8,425 nt of DNA from NCBI GenBank assembly GCA_900757695.1, contig CAAEOU010000051.1, positions 1-8,425 of the forward strand. Reading direction: 5' to 3'. Below, in pieces: positions 7,584-8,425 of the stretch (the stretch's first letter is position 1; the number at the start of each line of letters is the position of its first letter). Both the position numbers and the translations under genes were made by a program. Below the pieces are notes generated by a model. It searched no databases and had not been told where the DNA came from. It saw nothing but the letters and a program-made list of their open reading frames with translations. Source of the stretch: an uncultured Oscillospiraceae bacterium (GTDB lineage Bacteria; Bacillota_A; Clostridia; Oscillospirales; Oscillospiraceae).

Positions 7584-8181
7584 CGGCGTCCTCCTTTCGC
7601 AGCACGGATACAACGGCATTCAGCTTCTCGCCGGATACGGCAGCCAGCACCGTCGGAAGTATGGCGAATTTGCAGCTGCTTTGATTGAACTTCCCGTCAA
7701 TGCGCTGAATAATGGCGTGGTTTTCCAGCAGGGTCAGCGCCCGCTTCACCTCGTCCATATTTGGCTTTGCAGGCAGGATCGCATAGTCTGTTACGACCTT
7801 TTCCAAAACATCACGCACGGTACAGATGGCATCCTGTTCCAAGCCCAGCCGCTCCTGATTCTCCTCATAGATCATGCGCAAAGCCAGCAGGATGGCTGTT
7901 TCCTTTTTGTTCAGATTACAGCGGTTTGCCTCGTCGGTGTTGACCACATAGAAATAGCCATTCAGCGTATCTTTGCGCAAATCCCAATCCAGAAGGCCAA
8001 GATAGTCCTGCACGGCCTCATAATGCAGCGACAGAAACGTATAGTCCGGATTGTTCACCCGTCCTTTCCCGGGGCGATACAGGGTCCGCACCACATAGGT
8101 CCGGCTAAGGAGCTGGTTGCATACAGACTTAAACTGTTCCAGCTCCTTGGAGGTTGCCTGCTGAATAAAGTCGAAATTCAT
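7552..8181 (-). CDS. jetB: Wadjet anti-plasmid protein JetB, MukE/KITE-like subunit (DUF4194)
   Basis: JetB (209 residues) is the KITE-type winged-helix subunit that binds the JetA kleisin and helps assemble the JetC motor; it corresponds to MukE. The sequence fits DUF4194: an N-terminal helix with CNQLLSRTYVVR (21-32), a helix around residues 54-65 (EAVQDYLGLLDW), a strand GYFYVVN (75-81), then NKKETAILLALRMIYEE (91-107), a typical helix at the start of the second winged-helix unit, and a wing-like segment about 143-175. The tail 196-209 is strongly acidic, and its codons overlap the start of jetC. The ATG at 8181 overlaps the jetA stop as ATGA and has AAGGAG at 8195-8190. Family assignment rests on these features and on the jetA-B-C-D order, since this family has no catalytic motif. 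Confidence 0.88.
   Translation of the reverse strand: MNFDFIQQATSKELEQFKSVCNQLLSRTYVVRTLYRPGKGRVNNPDYTFLSLHYEAVQDYLGLLDWDLRKDTLNGYFYVVNTDEANRCNLNKKETAILLALRMIYEENQERLGLEQDAICTVRDVLEKVVTDYAILPAKPNMDEVKRALTLLENHAIIQRIDGKFNQSSCKFAILPTVLAAVSGEKLNAVVSVLRKEDADEEVEEDPAD
7590..7597 (-). promoter_or_regulatory. Ribosome binding site that fixes the jetC start
   Basis: Read on the minus strand this is AAAGGAGG, six bases before the ATG at 7583. The alternative in-frame ATG at 7619 has only a weak GAGA-like stretch upstream. The site lies inside the 3' part of jetB, so ribosomes finishing jetB could restart on jetC. Confidence 0.75.
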
Positions 8182-8425
8182 TTCTTTTTCTCCTTCCGGC
8201 GAATCTGCATCTGAGGGATGGAGTAGCCATTTTCGTTGAAGGTACCACCTAACTCTTTGATTTGATACCCAGCAGTGGGATCTTCACTTGTCAACACAGC
8301 CAGCAGGCTCATGATATATCCTTTATCATCCCGAATTTCCAAATCCTTGGAATAACGAATATCCGCATCTCCCAACCACCCTCGCACGTAAGCCGCTATG
8401 GCCGTGCGGCCATATTCAGAGCGCA
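8178..8425 (-). CDS. jetA: Wadjet anti-plasmid protein JetA, C-terminal end (truncated by window edge)
   Basis: The last 81 codons of a leftward gene enter from the right edge in an uninterrupted frame and stop at 8180-8178. The GTG at 8387 is internal: the reading continues upstream as SEYGRTAIAAYVRGWLG. JetA is the kleisin-like (MukF-like, DUF5716) subunit that bridges the JetC ATPase heads and carries JetB. The visible part is a compact alpha/beta segment ending in a basic tail (RRKEKKK), which fits a C-terminal winged-helix domain contacting an SMC head. Full-length relatives have roughly 480 residues, so about 400 lie outside the window. The stop overlaps the jetB start as ATGA. Identity rests mainly on its position upstream of jetB and on tail character. 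Confidence 0.78.
   Translation of the reverse strand, partial: RSEYGRTAIAAYVRGWLGDADIRYSKDLEIRDDKGYIMSLLAVLTSEDPTAGYQIKELGGTFNENGYSIPQMQIRRKEKKK

Noticed and set aside
7584..7619. Upstream jetC start at 7619
   Set aside because: Only a weak purine stretch precedes it, whereas the ATG at 7583 has a near-perfect ribosome binding site at proper spacing.
7525..8214. Plus-strand open frame of 229 codons
   Set aside because: It lies wholly antisense to jetB and its junctions, which have clear ribosome binding sites and operon overlaps. The translation shows no recognisable domain.
8178..8387. A separate 69-residue gene starting at GTG 8387
   Set aside because: The frame continues without a stop to the right edge of the window, so this is the 3' end of jetA and the GTG is internal.

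Overview
The window carries a complete-looking leftward (minus-strand) anti-plasmid defence operon of the Wadjet (JetABCD) type, cut by the right edge inside jetA. A large superfamily 1 helicase with a C-terminal nuclease-like domain follows directly downstream. The mid-range base composition, strong AGGAGG-type ribosome binding sites on every gene and dense overlapping genes suggest a Gram-positive bacterium, most likely a member of the Clostridia (Bacillota). This is inference from style, not a marker-gene identification.

Layout from right to left, in the direction of transcription: the 3' end of jetA (8425-8178); jetB (8181-7552); jetC (start best placed at 7583, not 7619, ending 4236); jetD (4239-3001); an 84-base gap with no clear terminator or promoter; the helicase-nuclease gene (2916-190); a 121-base regulatory-looking gap; and the first 68 bases of another leftward gene that runs off the left edge. 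The four jet genes are translationally coupled: ATGA overlaps at jetA/jetB and jetC/jetD, and a 32-base overlap at jetB/jetC.

How the genes work together, from published knowledge of Wadjet: JetA (kleisin-like), JetB (KITE/MukE-like) and JetC (SMC ATPase) form a MukBEF-like loop-extruding motor. The motor senses small circular DNA, and JetD (a TOPRIM, topoisomerase VI A-like nuclease) cuts it. The ATPase motifs of JetC and the TOPRIM acidic residues of JetD are intact here, so the system looks functional. The adjoining helicase-nuclease is not one of the four core Wadjet components. Its position and orientation make it either an accessory factor or a separate defence gene in the same island.

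The most striking non-coding feature lies at 105-148. It is a perfect 17-base inverted repeat in which each arm holds two TATACCC heptamers exactly 10 bases apart. It overlaps a good -35/-10 promoter reading into the truncated gene at the left edge, and looks like an operator for a repressor. All long open frames on the plus strand are antisense shadows of the genes above.
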